DNA of 64,000 nucleotides from Marinobacter oulmenensis (lineage in GTDB: Bacteria; Pseudomonadota; Gammaproteobacteria; Pseudomonadales; Oleiphilaceae): contig NZ_JACHFE010000011.1 of assembly GCF_014201735.1 (NCBI RefSeq), positions 1 through 64,000 of the forward strand. The letters run 5' to 3'. The notes beneath the pieces were generated by a model. It was not told the DNA's origin. It did not search any database and was given only the letters and a program-made list of their open reading frames with translations. Each line of letters opens with the position of its first letter. Position 1 is the stretch's first letter. Below are positions 26,933-36,046 of the stretch, in pieces. Both the position numbers and the translations under genes were made by a program.

Positions 26933-27994
26933 CTAACCGGCCCGGCGCATCAGCGCAGCACCCACCAGACCGTTGATCACGATCGGCGCCAGCACCGCCA
27001 GTACCGGATTGAAGCCGTAGACCATACTCATCGGCCCGAGCAGATCCTGCATGTATTTGAACAGCAGCCCCACCAGCAGGCCGGTAAACACCCGGAATCC
27101 CATGGTGACGGATCGCAGCGGGCCGAACACGAACGAAATCGCCACCAGCACCATCACCGCCGTACCCAGCGGCATCAGTGCCTTCTTCCAGAACGCCAGC
27201 CAGTAGCGGGAGGCACTGAGGCCCTGTTCACCCAGGTACGTCGCGTACGTATACAGCCCGGACATCGACAGGTTTTCCGGTTTCACAATCAGCACACTCA
27301 GCACGTCCGGCGACAGCCCGGTTTCCCAACGGAGCTGACTGCTGGTCTCACGCTCCGTGCGTTCCTCGCCGATACGGGTGGTGGTGACATTCTGCAGCAG
27401 CCAGTAATCGCCCTGGTAAATAGCCCGGCGGGCGAAACTCGCGGACTGCAACTGGCGCTCGTCATCAAACCGGAACAGAGAAATCCCGTGCAGGACACCG
27501 TTGGGCTGCACCGCGTTCAGGTGCATGAAGGTATTGCCCTCCCGGTGCCAGACACCCTGGGCAGACGCCACATTGCGCCCGGCCCCCAGGGCCACGGCCT
27601 TTTCACTCTGGGCAATGCGCTCGGTGACCGGTGCCACATATTCCCCGATACCGACGCCCAGCAGGACCACAATCAGTGCCGGCTTCATGGCTGACCAGAC
27701 AATGCGCCGGAGCGACACCCCGGCGGCCCGGATCACCGTCAGTTCGGAGGAGCTGGCCATGGTGCCCAGCCCCACCAGACAGCCCATGAAGGCGCCCAGC
27801 GGCAGGTAATCATAGATTCGCCTCGGCAGCGTCAGCGCCACATACCAGAGCGCCTGCAGGGTCTGGTAACCGCGCTCGGTGTCTTCCAGTTCGCCAATAA
27901 ACGCAAAGATCACATCCAGCGACAGCACCACCAGCATGACCAGCAGCATGGCGCCGCCGACGGTGCGCATGATGTAACCATCAATCTTATGCAT
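26933..27994 (-). CDS. lptG: LPS export permease LptG
   Basis: LptG is one of two membrane subunits of the LptB2FG transporter that pulls lipopolysaccharide out of the inner membrane. It has 353 residues. Three hydrophobic segments lie near the N-terminus (MLLVMLVVLSLDVIFAFI onward), followed by a periplasmic beta-jellyroll of about 180 residues and three helices near the C-terminus ending NGLVGAALMRRAG. The start MHKIDGYIMRTV at 27994 overlaps the lptF stop by 8 bp. The ATPase gene lptB is not in the window, as usual. Confidence 0.93.
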   Translation of the reverse strand: MHKIDGYIMRTVGGAMLLVMLVVLSLDVIFAFIGELEDTERGYQTLQALWYVALTLPRRIYDYLPLGAFMGCLVGLGTMASSSELTVIRAAGVSLRRIVWSAMKPALIVVLLGVGIGEYVAPVTERIAQSEKAVALGAGRNVASAQGVWHREGNTFMHLNAVQPNGVLHGISLFRFDDERQLQSASFARRAIYQGDYWLLQNVTTTRIGEERTERETSSQLRWETGLSPDVLSVLIVKPENLSMSGLYTYATYLGEQGLSASRYWLAFWKKALMPLGTAVMVLVAISFVFGPLRSVTMGFRVFTGLLVGLLFKYMQDLLGPMSMVYGFNPVLAVLAPIVINGLVGAALMRRAG

Positions 27995-29090
27995 GGGCGG
28001 CCCCCTCTTTTTCCAGGCGCCGCCGGCGCAGCCAGGGCGGCCCGAACTGAAGCCAAAGCGCCAGCGCCAGGAACAGGGCGTGCACCCAGAGCATGCCGAT
28101 CCACTCGGGCACCTTGCCGTCAGCCAGAAGGTCCCGGGCAACAATCAGCAGCCCCAGATAGGTGATGTACACCAGCATCGCCGGCAACAGATGGAAGAAC
28201 CGTCCCTGGCGCGGGTTCACCCGGCTCAGGCGCACTGCCAGCAGGGTCACGATGGGGACAATCAGCGGCAGGGAAATCCGCCAGTGCAACAGCGCACGAT
28301 CCTCGGGGTCGTCGGAATGCCACAGATCCAGGGTGCTGACGCCCTCCTCCAGCTCGTCGTCCTCGCCTTCGCCGCCACGAATCTTCAGGCCATAGGCATC
28401 AAAACGGGTTTCGCTGTATTCCAGTTGCCCCGGCTTGACCTGGAAACGGCCACCCTCTTCCAGCACCAGAAACCGGCTGCCGGTTTTCTCGTCTACCAGC
28501 TGGGAGCCGGACTCCGCGGTAATCAGGGTCACCCCTTCCTCGTTTTTGGCGTACTCGGCAATGAACACGCCCTGAAGCTGACGTTTGTCGTCGCTGAGGG
28601 ATTCGGTGTAGGTCACCCGCTGGCCCGATGTCAGATCCTGGAAACGCCCGGGCGCCAGCATCTCGAACTCGGTGGCCTGGCTCTGCTCGTTGAAGATCCG
28701 CTCCACCTGCTTCATGCCCCAGGGCGACACCACCAGACTCATGGCACCGACCACCACCATGACCACCAGGGACCCGGCCAGGGTTTTGGTCACCAGCTGG
28801 CGGTCACTCACACCGCAGGCAAACAGCACCGTCATCTCGCTTTCCAGGTACATGCGCCCATAGGCCAGCAGGATGCCAATAAACAGCCCCAGCGGCAGGA
28901 TCAGCTCCAGAAACCCGGGAAAACGATAGGCCATGATCGAGAACAGGACACCGGCGGCGATGTCGCCCTCGGCGGCCTGGCCCAGGTACTTGATGAAGCG
29001 TCCGCTCATGAACACCAGCAGCAGAATGCCGGAGACAGCGAGCATGCTGACCATGATCTGGCGGATTAGATAACGGAAAACGATAGTCAA
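27987..29090 (-). CDS. lptF: LPS export permease LptF
   Basis: LptF is the partner of LptG in lipopolysaccharide export. It has 367 residues from a TTG at 29090 (MTIVFRYLIRQIM), which has GGAG 8 bases upstream. The first membrane segments include MLAVSGILLLVFMSGRFIKYL, and the conserved cytoplasmic coupling region includes YGRMYLESEMTVLFACG. The periplasmic jellyroll runs from about residue 125 to 265, and C-terminal helices begin at ISLPLIVPIVTLLAVRLSR. It heads the lptFG operon, divergent from pepA, the same layout as in E. coli and Pseudomonas. Confidence 0.92.
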   Translation of the reverse strand: MTIVFRYLIRQIMVSMLAVSGILLLVFMSGRFIKYLGQAAEGDIAAGVLFSIMAYRFPGFLELILPLGLFIGILLAYGRMYLESEMTVLFACGVSDRQLVTKTLAGSLVVMVVVGAMSLVVSPWGMKQVERIFNEQSQATEFEMLAPGRFQDLTSGQRVTYTESLSDDKRQLQGVFIAEYAKNEEGVTLITAESGSQLVDEKTGSRFLVLEEGGRFQVKPGQLEYSETRFDAYGLKIRGGEGEDDELEEGVSTLDLWHSDDPEDRALLHWRISLPLIVPIVTLLAVRLSRVNPRQGRFFHLLPAMLVYITYLGLLIVARDLLADGKVPEWIGMLWVHALFLALALWLQFGPPWLRRRRLEKEGAAHA

Positions 29091-29305
29091 GTCAGCTTCT
29101 CCGGCGGTACGCCAACGAAACATGAAGGATTGCGGAAAACTGCGCGTATTCTATGTAACCTTGCCCCTGAATGACAGCCACCCGCGCAATACCGTAAAGC
29201 GATGGTAACCATAGGCAGCCGAGGCTTGATTATTCCGGCCCTAGCCCCAATCCTAGACAGCACCATCGCCAGAGCGCGAACCCCTATTCGAGAAAAGGAG
29301 TTGCC

Positions 29306-30796
29306 ATGAACGTCACTCTGACCAGCAAAGACATCAGCGCCACAAAGGCCGACTGTCTGGTTATCGGCCTGCCTGAGAAAGGCGACTGGCCCGAATCCAC
29401 CCGCCAGGCGGATGAGGCTCTTGGAGGGCTGATAAAGCAACTCGAAAAAGCGGGCGACGTCTCCGGCAAGAACGCGACCGTGCGGCAACTGCCACTGACC
29501 GATCAGCCCTGGCACCGCCTGCTGATCGTCGGTACCGGCAAGAATGACGAGCGCACCGCCGCCCACTACCGTAAAGCGGTCACCGCTGCGGCCGGTGCCC
29601 TGAAAACCGGGCCGTCCCGCAATGCCCTGCTTGCACTCACCGATACCACCTTCTCCGGTGACGAAGCGGTGACGTCCGAAACCGCACGCCTGAACGTGAT
29701 CGGCCGGATTCTGGAAGAGCAGTTCTACACCTTTACCGACTTCAAGAGTGACAAGCCCGAGTCCGCAAAACTCAAAAAAGTGTCGGTACAGGCCTCCGGC
29801 GCGGGCAAGGCGCTCAAAGACGCGCTCAAGCTGGGCGTTGCCACCGGCCGCGGCATGAACTACACCCGTGACCTGGGCAACACCCCGCCCAACGTCTGCC
29901 ATCCGTCCTGGCTGGCCGATCAGGCCAAAAAGCTGGCCAAGGATCACGACTGCATCAAGACCGAAGTGCTTGATGAAAAGCAGATGGAAAAAATGGGCAT
30001 GAACACCATTCTCGCCGTCGGCAAGGGCAGCAAGCAGCCGCCACGCCTGATCGTGATGGAATACCGGGGCGGCAAGGCCAAAGACAAGCCCTACGTGCTG
30101 GTTGGCAAAGGCATCACCTTTGACAGTGGCGGTATCAGCCTCAAGCCGGGCGAAGCCATGGATGAAATGAAGTACGACATGGGTGGCTCCGCCTCCGTGT
30201 TCGGCACCATGCAGGTACTGGCGGAAACCAAACCGAAGATCAACGTGGTCGCCGTTGTCGCGGCTGCCGAAAACATGCCGGACGGCGCAGCCACTCGCCC
30301 GGGCGACATCGTGGAAACCCTCAGCGGCATGACCGTCGAAATCCTCAACACCGACGCCGAAGGGCGCCTGGTGCTGTGTGATGCCCTCACCTACGTGAAG
30401 AAATTCGACCCGGCAGCCGTGGTGGACATGGCCACCCTCACCGGCGCCTGCATCATTGCCCTGGGCAACCACGCCACCGGCCTGCTGTCCAACAACGACG
30501 ACCTGGCCAACGAACTGCTGGCCGCGGGCGAACGCACCGGCGACCGGGCCTGGCGTCTGCCGCTCTGGGACGAATACCAGAGCCAACTGGACAGCAACTT
30601 CGCCGACATGCAGAACATTGGCGGCCGCCCGGCAGGCACCATCACTGCTGCCTGCTTCCTCAGCCGGTTTGCCAAAGACTACCGCTGGGCTCACCTGGAC
30701 ATCGCCGGCACCGCCTGGAACTCCGGCAAGGCCAAAGGCGCCACCGGACGCCCGGTACCGCTGCTGGTCGACTACCTGATGTCCCATGCAGGGTAA
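29306..30796 (+). CDS. pepA: Leucyl aminopeptidase (PepA)
   Basis: PepA is a hexameric, two-metal M17 aminopeptidase that removes N-terminal residues and, in E. coli, also binds DNA in Xer recombination and carAB control. The N-terminal domain (about residues 1-170) is variable. The C-terminal catalytic domain carries VGKGITFDSGGISLKPG and the M17 signature NTDAEGRLVL (about residue 350). The length of 496 residues is typical. The last 11 bp overlap the start of holC, so the two are probably translated as a coupled pair. Confidence 0.95.
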   Translation: MNVTLTSKDISATKADCLVIGLPEKGDWPESTRQADEALGGLIKQLEKAGDVSGKNATVRQLPLTDQPWHRLLIVGTGKNDERTAAHYRKAVTAAAGALKTGPSRNALLALTDTTFSGDEAVTSETARLNVIGRILEEQFYTFTDFKSDKPESAKLKKVSVQASGAGKALKDALKLGVATGRGMNYTRDLGNTPPNVCHPSWLADQAKKLAKDHDCIKTEVLDEKQMEKMGMNTILAVGKGSKQPPRLIVMEYRGGKAKDKPYVLVGKGITFDSGGISLKPGEAMDEMKYDMGGSASVFGTMQVLAETKPKINVVAVVAAAENMPDGAATRPGDIVETLSGMTVEILNTDAEGRLVLCDALTYVKKFDPAAVVDMATLTGACIIALGNHATGLLSNNDDLANELLAAGERTGDRAWRLPLWDEYQSQLDSNFADMQNIGGRPAGTITAACFLSRFAKDYRWAHLDIAGTAWNSGKAKGATGRPVPLLVDYLMSHAG

Positions 30797-31301
30797 CCAG
30801 CCCTCCTCACCGGAATCCGGCAGCCCCGCTGCCGGCTCCTCCGGCCAGGGCCAGCAGTCCCGGAACCAGCGTTACTGGTTCCACATTCTGGCCCAGAACA
30901 CCCCCGCCGCCAGGAACCTCCACGCCGCAAAACTCGTGGACAAGGCCTGGCGACAGGGTGATCGTGTCTGCATCGTCTGTGATTCCGAAGAACACGCCCG
31001 GGAACTGGATGACCTGCTGTGGAACTTCACCCCGGAAGCCTTCATCCCCCATACCGTATCCACCGCCCCGGCCACACCCGGCCCGGACCCGGTCGGCGTT
31101 CTCACCCACGCGCCGGTCAGCGATGACTGGGACACCGTCATCGTACTGTCTGCCACCCTCCCGGAAGACGCCCACCAGTACCGCCGCCTGGCCCTGATCG
31201 CCCACAACGACCCGAACGTGCTGAACCAGGCCCGGGGACACTACAAGCAACTGCGGGCCATGGGAATTGAAGCGCAGGTTCACGACATGCGGCGGCGGTG
31301 A
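30786..31301 (+). CDS. holC: DNA polymerase III subunit chi
   Basis: Chi links the clamp loader to SSB at the replication fork. Family features are RYWFHILAQNTPAARNLHAA, KLVDKAWRQGDRVCIVCDS, the short WNFTPEAFIPH and a C-terminal region ending HDMRRR. It has 171 residues against about 147 in E. coli. The excess is a Ser/Gly/Gln-rich N-terminal stretch of about 28 residues encoded partly within the end of pepA, and no later start codon gives a complete fold. The gene order pepA-holC-valS is conserved in gammaproteobacteria. Confidence 0.9.
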   Translation: MQGNQPSSPESGSPAAGSSGQGQQSRNQRYWFHILAQNTPAARNLHAAKLVDKAWRQGDRVCIVCDSEEHARELDDLLWNFTPEAFIPHTVSTAPATPGPDPVGVLTHAPVSDDWDTVIVLSATLPEDAHQYRRLALIAHNDPNVLNQARGHYKQLRAMGIEAQVHDMRRR

Positions 31302-31378
31302 GTTGGCGGTCCTGCCCACCAGTTACGAAGACTGTCCCAAGAGTAGCGATCAAAGCGAATAGCACTCCTATCAGACCT

Positions 31379-31566
31379 GCGGGTTTGGAGATGGCTTTCC
31401 AAAAATTTCGAAGGCCAGGGATGGCCTGAGAGAAGCGCACATGGGTGAGGCAAGTGTTTATGAAGCGAAGCTTCATGCGCAGCCGAACGACAGCAATCTA
31501 TGATTGCTGGCCGGACCCGCTTGCGGGGGCTCGTAGCGGTTTTTGGAAAGCCATCTCCAAACCCGC
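31379..31566. repeat. 188-bp element with 27-bp perfect inverted ends, MITE-like
   Basis: The arms 31379-31405 and 31540-31566 are perfect reverse complements (left arm begins GCGGGTTTGGAGATGGCTTT). The interior holds several smaller hairpins: GGCCA-GGGA-TGGCC (31413-31425), ATGAAGC-GAA-GCTTCAT (about 31458-31474), GCAATC-TAT-GATTGC and CCCGC-TT-GCGGG. No coding capacity is evident and no clear target duplication was seen. It fills most of the 390-bp gap between holC and valS. It could be a non-autonomous mobile element, a REP-like structure or a structured RNA. Confidence 0.7.
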
Positions 31567-31692
31567 TATCCCCACACTCCCAGTCCTGATATCAAGAGCA
31601 ACCCCACAGTTAGCTGCACCAGCAGCGACCATGTATAATCGGCCTTTTCAAAATTTCGTCCAGAGCATCAACAACGGTCACTGCAGAAACCC

Positions 31693-34545
31693 ATGGAAAA
31701 AACCTACCAGCCAGAAAACATCGAGCGCCAGTGGTACGAAAACTGGGAATCCAAAGGCTATTTCCGCCCCAGCGGAGAAGGCGATTCCTACAGCATCGCC
31801 ATCCCGCCACCCAACGTGACCGGCAGCCTCCACATGGGCCACGCCTTCCAGCACACCATCATGGACACCCTCACCCGCTTCAAGCGCATGCAGGGCCGTA
31901 ACGCATTGTGGACCGTGGGCACCGACCACGCCGGCATCGCCACCCAGATGGTCGTCGAGCGCAAACTGGCCGCCGAGGAAGGCAAAACCCGTCACGACCT
32001 CGGCCGGGAAGAATTCATTAAACGCATCTACGAGTGGAAGGAACATTCCGGCGGCACCATCACCCGCCAGATGCGCCGGCTCGGCAACTCCGTGGACTGG
32101 GACAACGAACGCTTCACCATGGACGAAGGCTTTTACAAAGCCGTGCAGGAAGTCTTCATCCGCCTGTATGAGGAAGACCTGGTCTACCGCGGCAAGCGTC
32201 TGGTGAACTGGGACCCGAAACTGCACACCGCCATTTCCGACCTGGAAGTGGAAAACAAGGAAGAGAAGGGCTTTTTCTGGCACCTGCGCTACCCGCTGGC
32301 CGACGGCGAGAAAACCCGGGATGGCAAAGACCATGTCATCGTCGCCACCACCCGCCCGGAAACCATGCTGGGCGATACCGCCGTGGCCGTACACCCGGAC
32401 GACGAGCGCTATCAACACCTGATTGGCAAGCACGTACTGCTGCCACTGGTGAACCGCCGCATCCCCGTGATTGCCGACCACCACGCCGACCCAGAAAAAG
32501 GCTCCGGCTGCGTGAAGATCACCCCGGCCCACGATTTCAACGACTACGCCGTAGGCAAGCGCAACAACCTGCCAATGATCAACGTGATGACCCAGGATGC
32601 CAATATCCGGGCCGTGGCCGAAGTGTTCAATGCCGACGGCACCGAAAACACCGAGATTGACGGCACCATGCCCGCCACCTACGCCGGCCTGACCCGCGAG
32701 GACGCGCGCAAACAGATCGTCGCCGACATGGACGCCGAAGGCCTGGTGGAGCAGATCGAAGACCACGTACTGTCTGTGCCCCGTGGCGACCGCTCCGGGC
32801 TGATCATCGAGCCCATGCTCACCGACCAGTGGTTCGCCGACGCCAAGACCCTGGCCAAGCCGGCCATCGAAGCCGTGGAAGACGGCCGCATCCAGTTCGT
32901 GCCCAAGCAGTACGACAATATGTACTTCGCCTGGATGCGCGACATCCAGGACTGGTGCATCTCCCGTCAGCTGTGGTGGGGCCATCGCATTCCGGCCTGG
33001 TACGACGCCGAGGGCAACATCTACGTGGGTCGCAGCGAAGATGAAGTCCGCCAGAAGCACAACCTGGCCGCCGACATCGAACTGAGCCAGGACGAAGACG
33101 TACTGGACACCTGGTTCAGCTCTGCCCTGTGGACCTTCGGTACCCTGGGCTGGCCGGAAATCACCGAGCGCCTGAAAACCTTCCATCCCACCGATGTGCT
33201 GGTCACCGGTTTTGACATCATCTTCTTCTGGGTCGCCCGGATGATCATGATGACCATGCATTTCATGAAGGACGAGGACGGCAAGCCTCAGGTGCCTTTC
33301 CACACCGTCTATGTGACCGGTCTGATCCGGGACGAGCACGGCGACAAGATGTCCAAGTCCAAGGGCAACGTGATTGACCCGCTGGACATGATTGATGGCA
33401 TCAGCCTGGACGACCTCCTGGAAAAACGCACCGGCAACCTGATGCAGCCCAAGCTGGCTGAAAAGATCGGCAAGCGCACCAGGAAGGAATTCCCGGAAGG
33501 CATCACCGCCCACGGCACCGATGCACTGCGCTTCACCCTGGCGGCCATGGCCACCACAGGCCGTGACATCAACTGGGACATGAAGCGCCTGGAAGGCTAC
33601 CGCAATTTCTGCAACAAACTCTGGAACGCGGCCCGCTATGTGCTGATGAACACCGAAGGGGAAGACTGCGGCGTCAACGACGAGCCGGTCACCCTGTCCC
33701 TGGCGGACCGCTGGATCATCAGTGAACTGCAGCACTGCGAACAGCAGGTCATTCATCACCTGGACCAGTACCGCTTCGACCTCGCCGCCTACGCCCTGTA
33801 TGAGTTCATCTGGAACGAATACTGCGACTGGTACCTGGAGCTGTCCAAGCCGGCACTGAACGACGACAGCGCCAGTGCCGAAGCCAAGCGCGGCACCCGC
33901 CGCACCCTGGTCCGGGTACTGGAGGCGGTGCTGCGCCTGGCACACCCGATCATGCCGTTCATTACCGAGGAAATCTGGCAGCGCATCGCGCCCCTGGCCG
34001 GCAAGGAAGGCGACAGCATCATGCTGCAGCCGTTCCCGCAGCCGGACGAGAGCAAGCAGGATGCGGCACTGACCGCCGACATCGAATGGCTCAAGGGCGT
34101 GATCATGGCGGTACGGAACATCCGCGGCGAAATGAACATCTCGCCGGCCAAACAGATTCCGGTACTGCTCAAGGGCGGCAGCGCCGAGGACCAGCGCCGC
34201 CTGGACGACAACCGTCAGTTCCTGATCTCCCTGGCCAAGCTGGAGAAACTGGAGTGGTTCGAGGGCGGCAAGGCCCCCATGAGCGCCACCCAGCTGGTGG
34301 GCGAGATGGAAGTGCTGGTGCCCATGGCCGGCCTGATCGACAAGGACGCCGAACTCAAGCGCCTGGACAAGGAACTGGAGCGCCTGAACAAGGAAATCGC
34401 CCGTGTCGAAGGCAAACTGAACAACGAGAAGTTCACCGCCAAGGCCCCGGCGGACGTGGTCGAGAAAGAGCGTGACAAGCTGCGCGATGCCCAGGGCAGT
34501 CTGGAACGCCTGAGCAGCCAGCGGGCCGAAATCGAGGCCATGTAA
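31693..34545 (+). CDS. valS: Valine--tRNA ligase
   Basis: This class I synthetase charges tRNA-Val and edits threonine. The HIGH-type motif is in [15 protein letters not shown] (about residues 38-52). The large CP1 editing domain spans about residues 195-345, with [17 protein letters not shown]. The KMSKS loop is DKMSKSKGN (about 553-561). An anticodon-binding helix bundle follows, and the C-terminal 65 residues form the coiled-coil arm ([20 protein letters not shown]). The length of 950 residues is standard. Its stop is 5 bp before the next gene. Confidence 0.97.
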   Translation: MEKTYQPENIERQWYENWESKGYFRPSGEGDSYSIAIPPPNVTGSLHMGHAFQHTIMDTLTRFKRMQGRNALWTVGTDHAGIATQMVVERKLAAEEGKTRHDLGREEFIKRIYEWKEHSGGTITRQMRRLGNSVDWDNERFTMDEGFYKAVQEVFIRLYEEDLVYRGKRLVNWDPKLHTAISDLEVENKEEKGFFWHLRYPLADGEKTRDGKDHVIVATTRPETMLGDTAVAVHPDDERYQHLIGKHVLLPLVNRRIPVIADHHADPEKGSGCVKITPAHDFNDYAVGKRNNLPMINVMTQDANIRAVAEVFNADGTENTEIDGTMPATYAGLTREDARKQIVADMDAEGLVEQIEDHVLSVPRGDRSGLIIEPMLTDQWFADAKTLAKPAIEAVEDGRIQFVPKQYDNMYFAWMRDIQDWCISRQLWWGHRIPAWYDAEGNIYVGRSEDEVRQKHNLAADIELSQDEDVLDTWFSSALWTFGTLGWPEITERLKTFHPTDVLVTGFDIIFFWVARMIMMTMHFMKDEDGKPQVPFHTVYVTGLIRDEHGDKMSKSKGNVIDPLDMIDGISLDDLLEKRTGNLMQPKLAEKIGKRTRKEFPEGITAHGTDALRFTLAAMATTGRDINWDMKRLEGYRNFCNKLWNAARYVLMNTEGEDCGVNDEPVTLSLADRWIISELQHCEQQVIHHLDQYRFDLAAYALYEFIWNEYCDWYLELSKPALNDDSASAEAKRGTRRTLVRVLEAVLRLAHPIMPFITEEIWQRIAPLAGKEGDSIMLQPFPQPDESKQDAALTADIEWLKGVIMAVRNIRGEMNISPAKQIPVLLKGGSAEDQRRLDDNRQFLISLAKLEKLEWFEGGKAPMSATQLVGEMEVLVPMAGLIDKDAELKRLDKELERLNKEIARVEGKLNNEKFTAKAPADVVEKERDKLRDAQGSLERLSSQRAEIEAM

Positions 34546-34550
34546 CACCG

Positions 34551-35459
34551 ATGATGGCCATTCTCGGAGCCGGCTCTATGGGTCGGCTGTGGGCAGCACG
34601 ACTGGCCGGGCGGTCAGTCGTGTTCCTGCCCCGCCCGGGCCGGCGTCCGGACCACCCTCTGAGTTACCGCTTCCAGCCGTTTCAGGGCGAAGCCTTCACG
34701 GTCCGCATTCCCTGGCTTGCCGCGAACGAAACCCCGGACCTGCTTCTGGTCACCACCAAGGCCGGCGACACCCTGCCGGCCCTGACCGCCGCGCTTCCCC
34801 AACTGCCGGAAACCACCCCGGTGGTCCTGTTCCAGAACGGCCTGGGCAGCCAGCAACAGGTAGCGGATACCTGGCCCGAACGCCCCATTCTGGCCGCCAC
34901 CACCACCGAAGGCGCCAACCGTCCGGAACCCGACCTGACCATCCACGCCGGCACCGGTGAAACCCACGTTGGCGCGCTGACCCGCAGAGGCGGCGAGGCG
35001 CTGGCCGAGGTGGTGGCACAGTTGCAAGGCAGCGGCCTGACGGTGCACGCGGAAACGGATATTCTGGCGCGCCTGTGGCGCAAGCTGGTGATCAACGCCG
35101 GAATCAATCCCTTCACGGCCCTGCTCGACTGCCCCAATGGCGACCTGCTCCGCCAGCCCATGTTCCTGCAATGGATTGGTCCACTGTGCCGGGAAACCGC
35201 CACCCTGATGGCGGCTGCGGGCCAGTCGACACCGTCGCCGGAATCGCTGCGCCAGAGTATCGAGCAGGTTGCCCGGGCCACTGCCGGCAACACTTCGTCC
35301 ATGCGCGCAGACGTTCTGGCCGGACGCCCAACCGAGATCGACTACATCAATGGCTACCTGACCGCACTGGGGCAGCAATTGGGTATCGCCACACCGGTGA
35401 ACCAAATGCTCACCGAACAGGTAAAACAACTGGACGGATCACTGACCAACGGGAGTTAA
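34551..35459 (+). CDS. Ketopantoate reductase family protein (PanE/ApbA)
   Basis: This is an NADPH-dependent reductase of the family that turns 2-dehydropantoate into pantoate for coenzyme A. The nucleotide-binding loop MMAILGAGSMGRLWAARLA lies at the N-terminus, the family segment LLLVTTKAGDTLPAL at about residues 62-76, LFQNGLGSQQQV at about 95, and the C-terminal helical domain has WRKLVINAGINPFTALL with the catalytic lysine. It has 302 residues. Many genomes hold several paralogues of uncertain substrate, so the gene symbol panE is not asserted. ATG codons at 34551 and 34554 are both possible starts. Confidence 0.83.
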   Translation: MMAILGAGSMGRLWAARLAGRSVVFLPRPGRRPDHPLSYRFQPFQGEAFTVRIPWLAANETPDLLLVTTKAGDTLPALTAALPQLPETTPVVLFQNGLGSQQQVADTWPERPILAATTTEGANRPEPDLTIHAGTGETHVGALTRRGGEALAEVVAQLQGSGLTVHAETDILARLWRKLVINAGINPFTALLDCPNGDLLRQPMFLQWIGPLCRETATLMAAAGQSTPSPESLRQSIEQVARATAGNTSSMRADVLAGRPTEIDYINGYLTALGQQLGIATPVNQMLTEQVKQLDGSLTNGS

Positions 35460-35461
35460 CC

Positions 35462-36019
35462 ATGGGCAACCGCCTGTCAAAGATCTATACCCGCACCGGC
35501 GATGACGGCTCCACCGGCCTCGCCGATGGCAACCGCATTGCCAAGAATGCCCAGCGAGTGGAAGCCATGGGCACCGCCGATGAGCTCAACTGCCACATTG
35601 GCCTGCTGATTGAGACCCTGGACGACACGGATCCGCTGGTCGAGGCCCTGCGACGGGTTCAGCACCACCTGTTTGATCTGGGTGGGGAATTTGCCATCCC
35701 CGGCAGCCAGGTGATCGGCGAAGCACATACCGACTGGCTCGAACAGACACTGGACGAATACAACGAGGGCCTGCCACCGCTTAAGAACTTCATCCTGCCC
35801 GGCGGCTCTCCCGCTGCCGCCCAGTGCCATCTGGCCCGGGCAGTCTGTCGCCGTGCAGAACGGGTGGTGGTGGCACTCGGCCACGAGGATTCTATCAATA
35901 CCGCCTCCCGGCACTACCTGAACCGGCTGTCCGACCTGCTGTTTGTGGTCGCCCGGGTTCTGGCCCGCCGCGAGGGTTCCGGAGAAATTCTCTGGGAGCA
36001 AAAAAAATCCGGCCTCTGA
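35462..36019 (+). CDS. Cob(I)alamin adenosyltransferase, PduO type
   Basis: This enzyme transfers the adenosyl group of ATP to cob(I)alamin, making coenzyme B12. It has 185 residues, almost all helical. The N-terminal ATP-binding motif is KIYTRTGDDGSTGLADGNR, followed by EAMGTADELNCHIGLL. The active-site block FILPGGSPAAAQCHLARAVCRRAER and the later LNRLSDLLFVVARVLARR complete the family signature. The start at 35462 is 2 bp after the upstream stop and is preceded by GGAG. It is unrelated in fold to the CobA/BtuR class. Confidence 0.93.
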   Translation: MGNRLSKIYTRTGDDGSTGLADGNRIAKNAQRVEAMGTADELNCHIGLLIETLDDTDPLVEALRRVQHHLFDLGGEFAIPGSQVIGEAHTDWLEQTLDEYNEGLPPLKNFILPGGSPAAAQCHLARAVCRRAERVVVALGHEDSINTASRHYLNRLSDLLFVVARVLARREGSGEILWEQKKSGL

Positions 36020-36028
36020 GGGCCGGAT
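36000..36028. terminator. Terminator between the adenosyltransferase and chemoreceptor genes
   Basis: ATCCGGCC (36007-36014) and GGCCGGAT (36021-36028) form the stem. On minus it runs into seven or eight T residues, so it mainly serves the chemoreceptor gene. It overlaps the last codons of the plus-strand gene. Confidence 0.85.
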
Positions 36029-36046
36029 CAGGTTACCGGGGGCGGT

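Noticed and set aside
31445-31819. 124-codon plus-strand frame across the 27-bp element into valS
   Set aside because: It runs through hairpins and overlaps the valS start in another frame. It shows no ribosome site or family match.
31678-34548. 956-codon frame antisense to valS
   Set aside because: It is a codon-bias shadow of an unmistakable valS gene. The start and stop coincide with the ends of valS without any independent signal.
35075-35461. Long N-terminal extension of the PduO-type adenosyltransferase
   Set aside because: The added residues are an out-of-frame reading of the ketopantoate-reductase-like gene. The ATG at 35462 begins the conserved fold.
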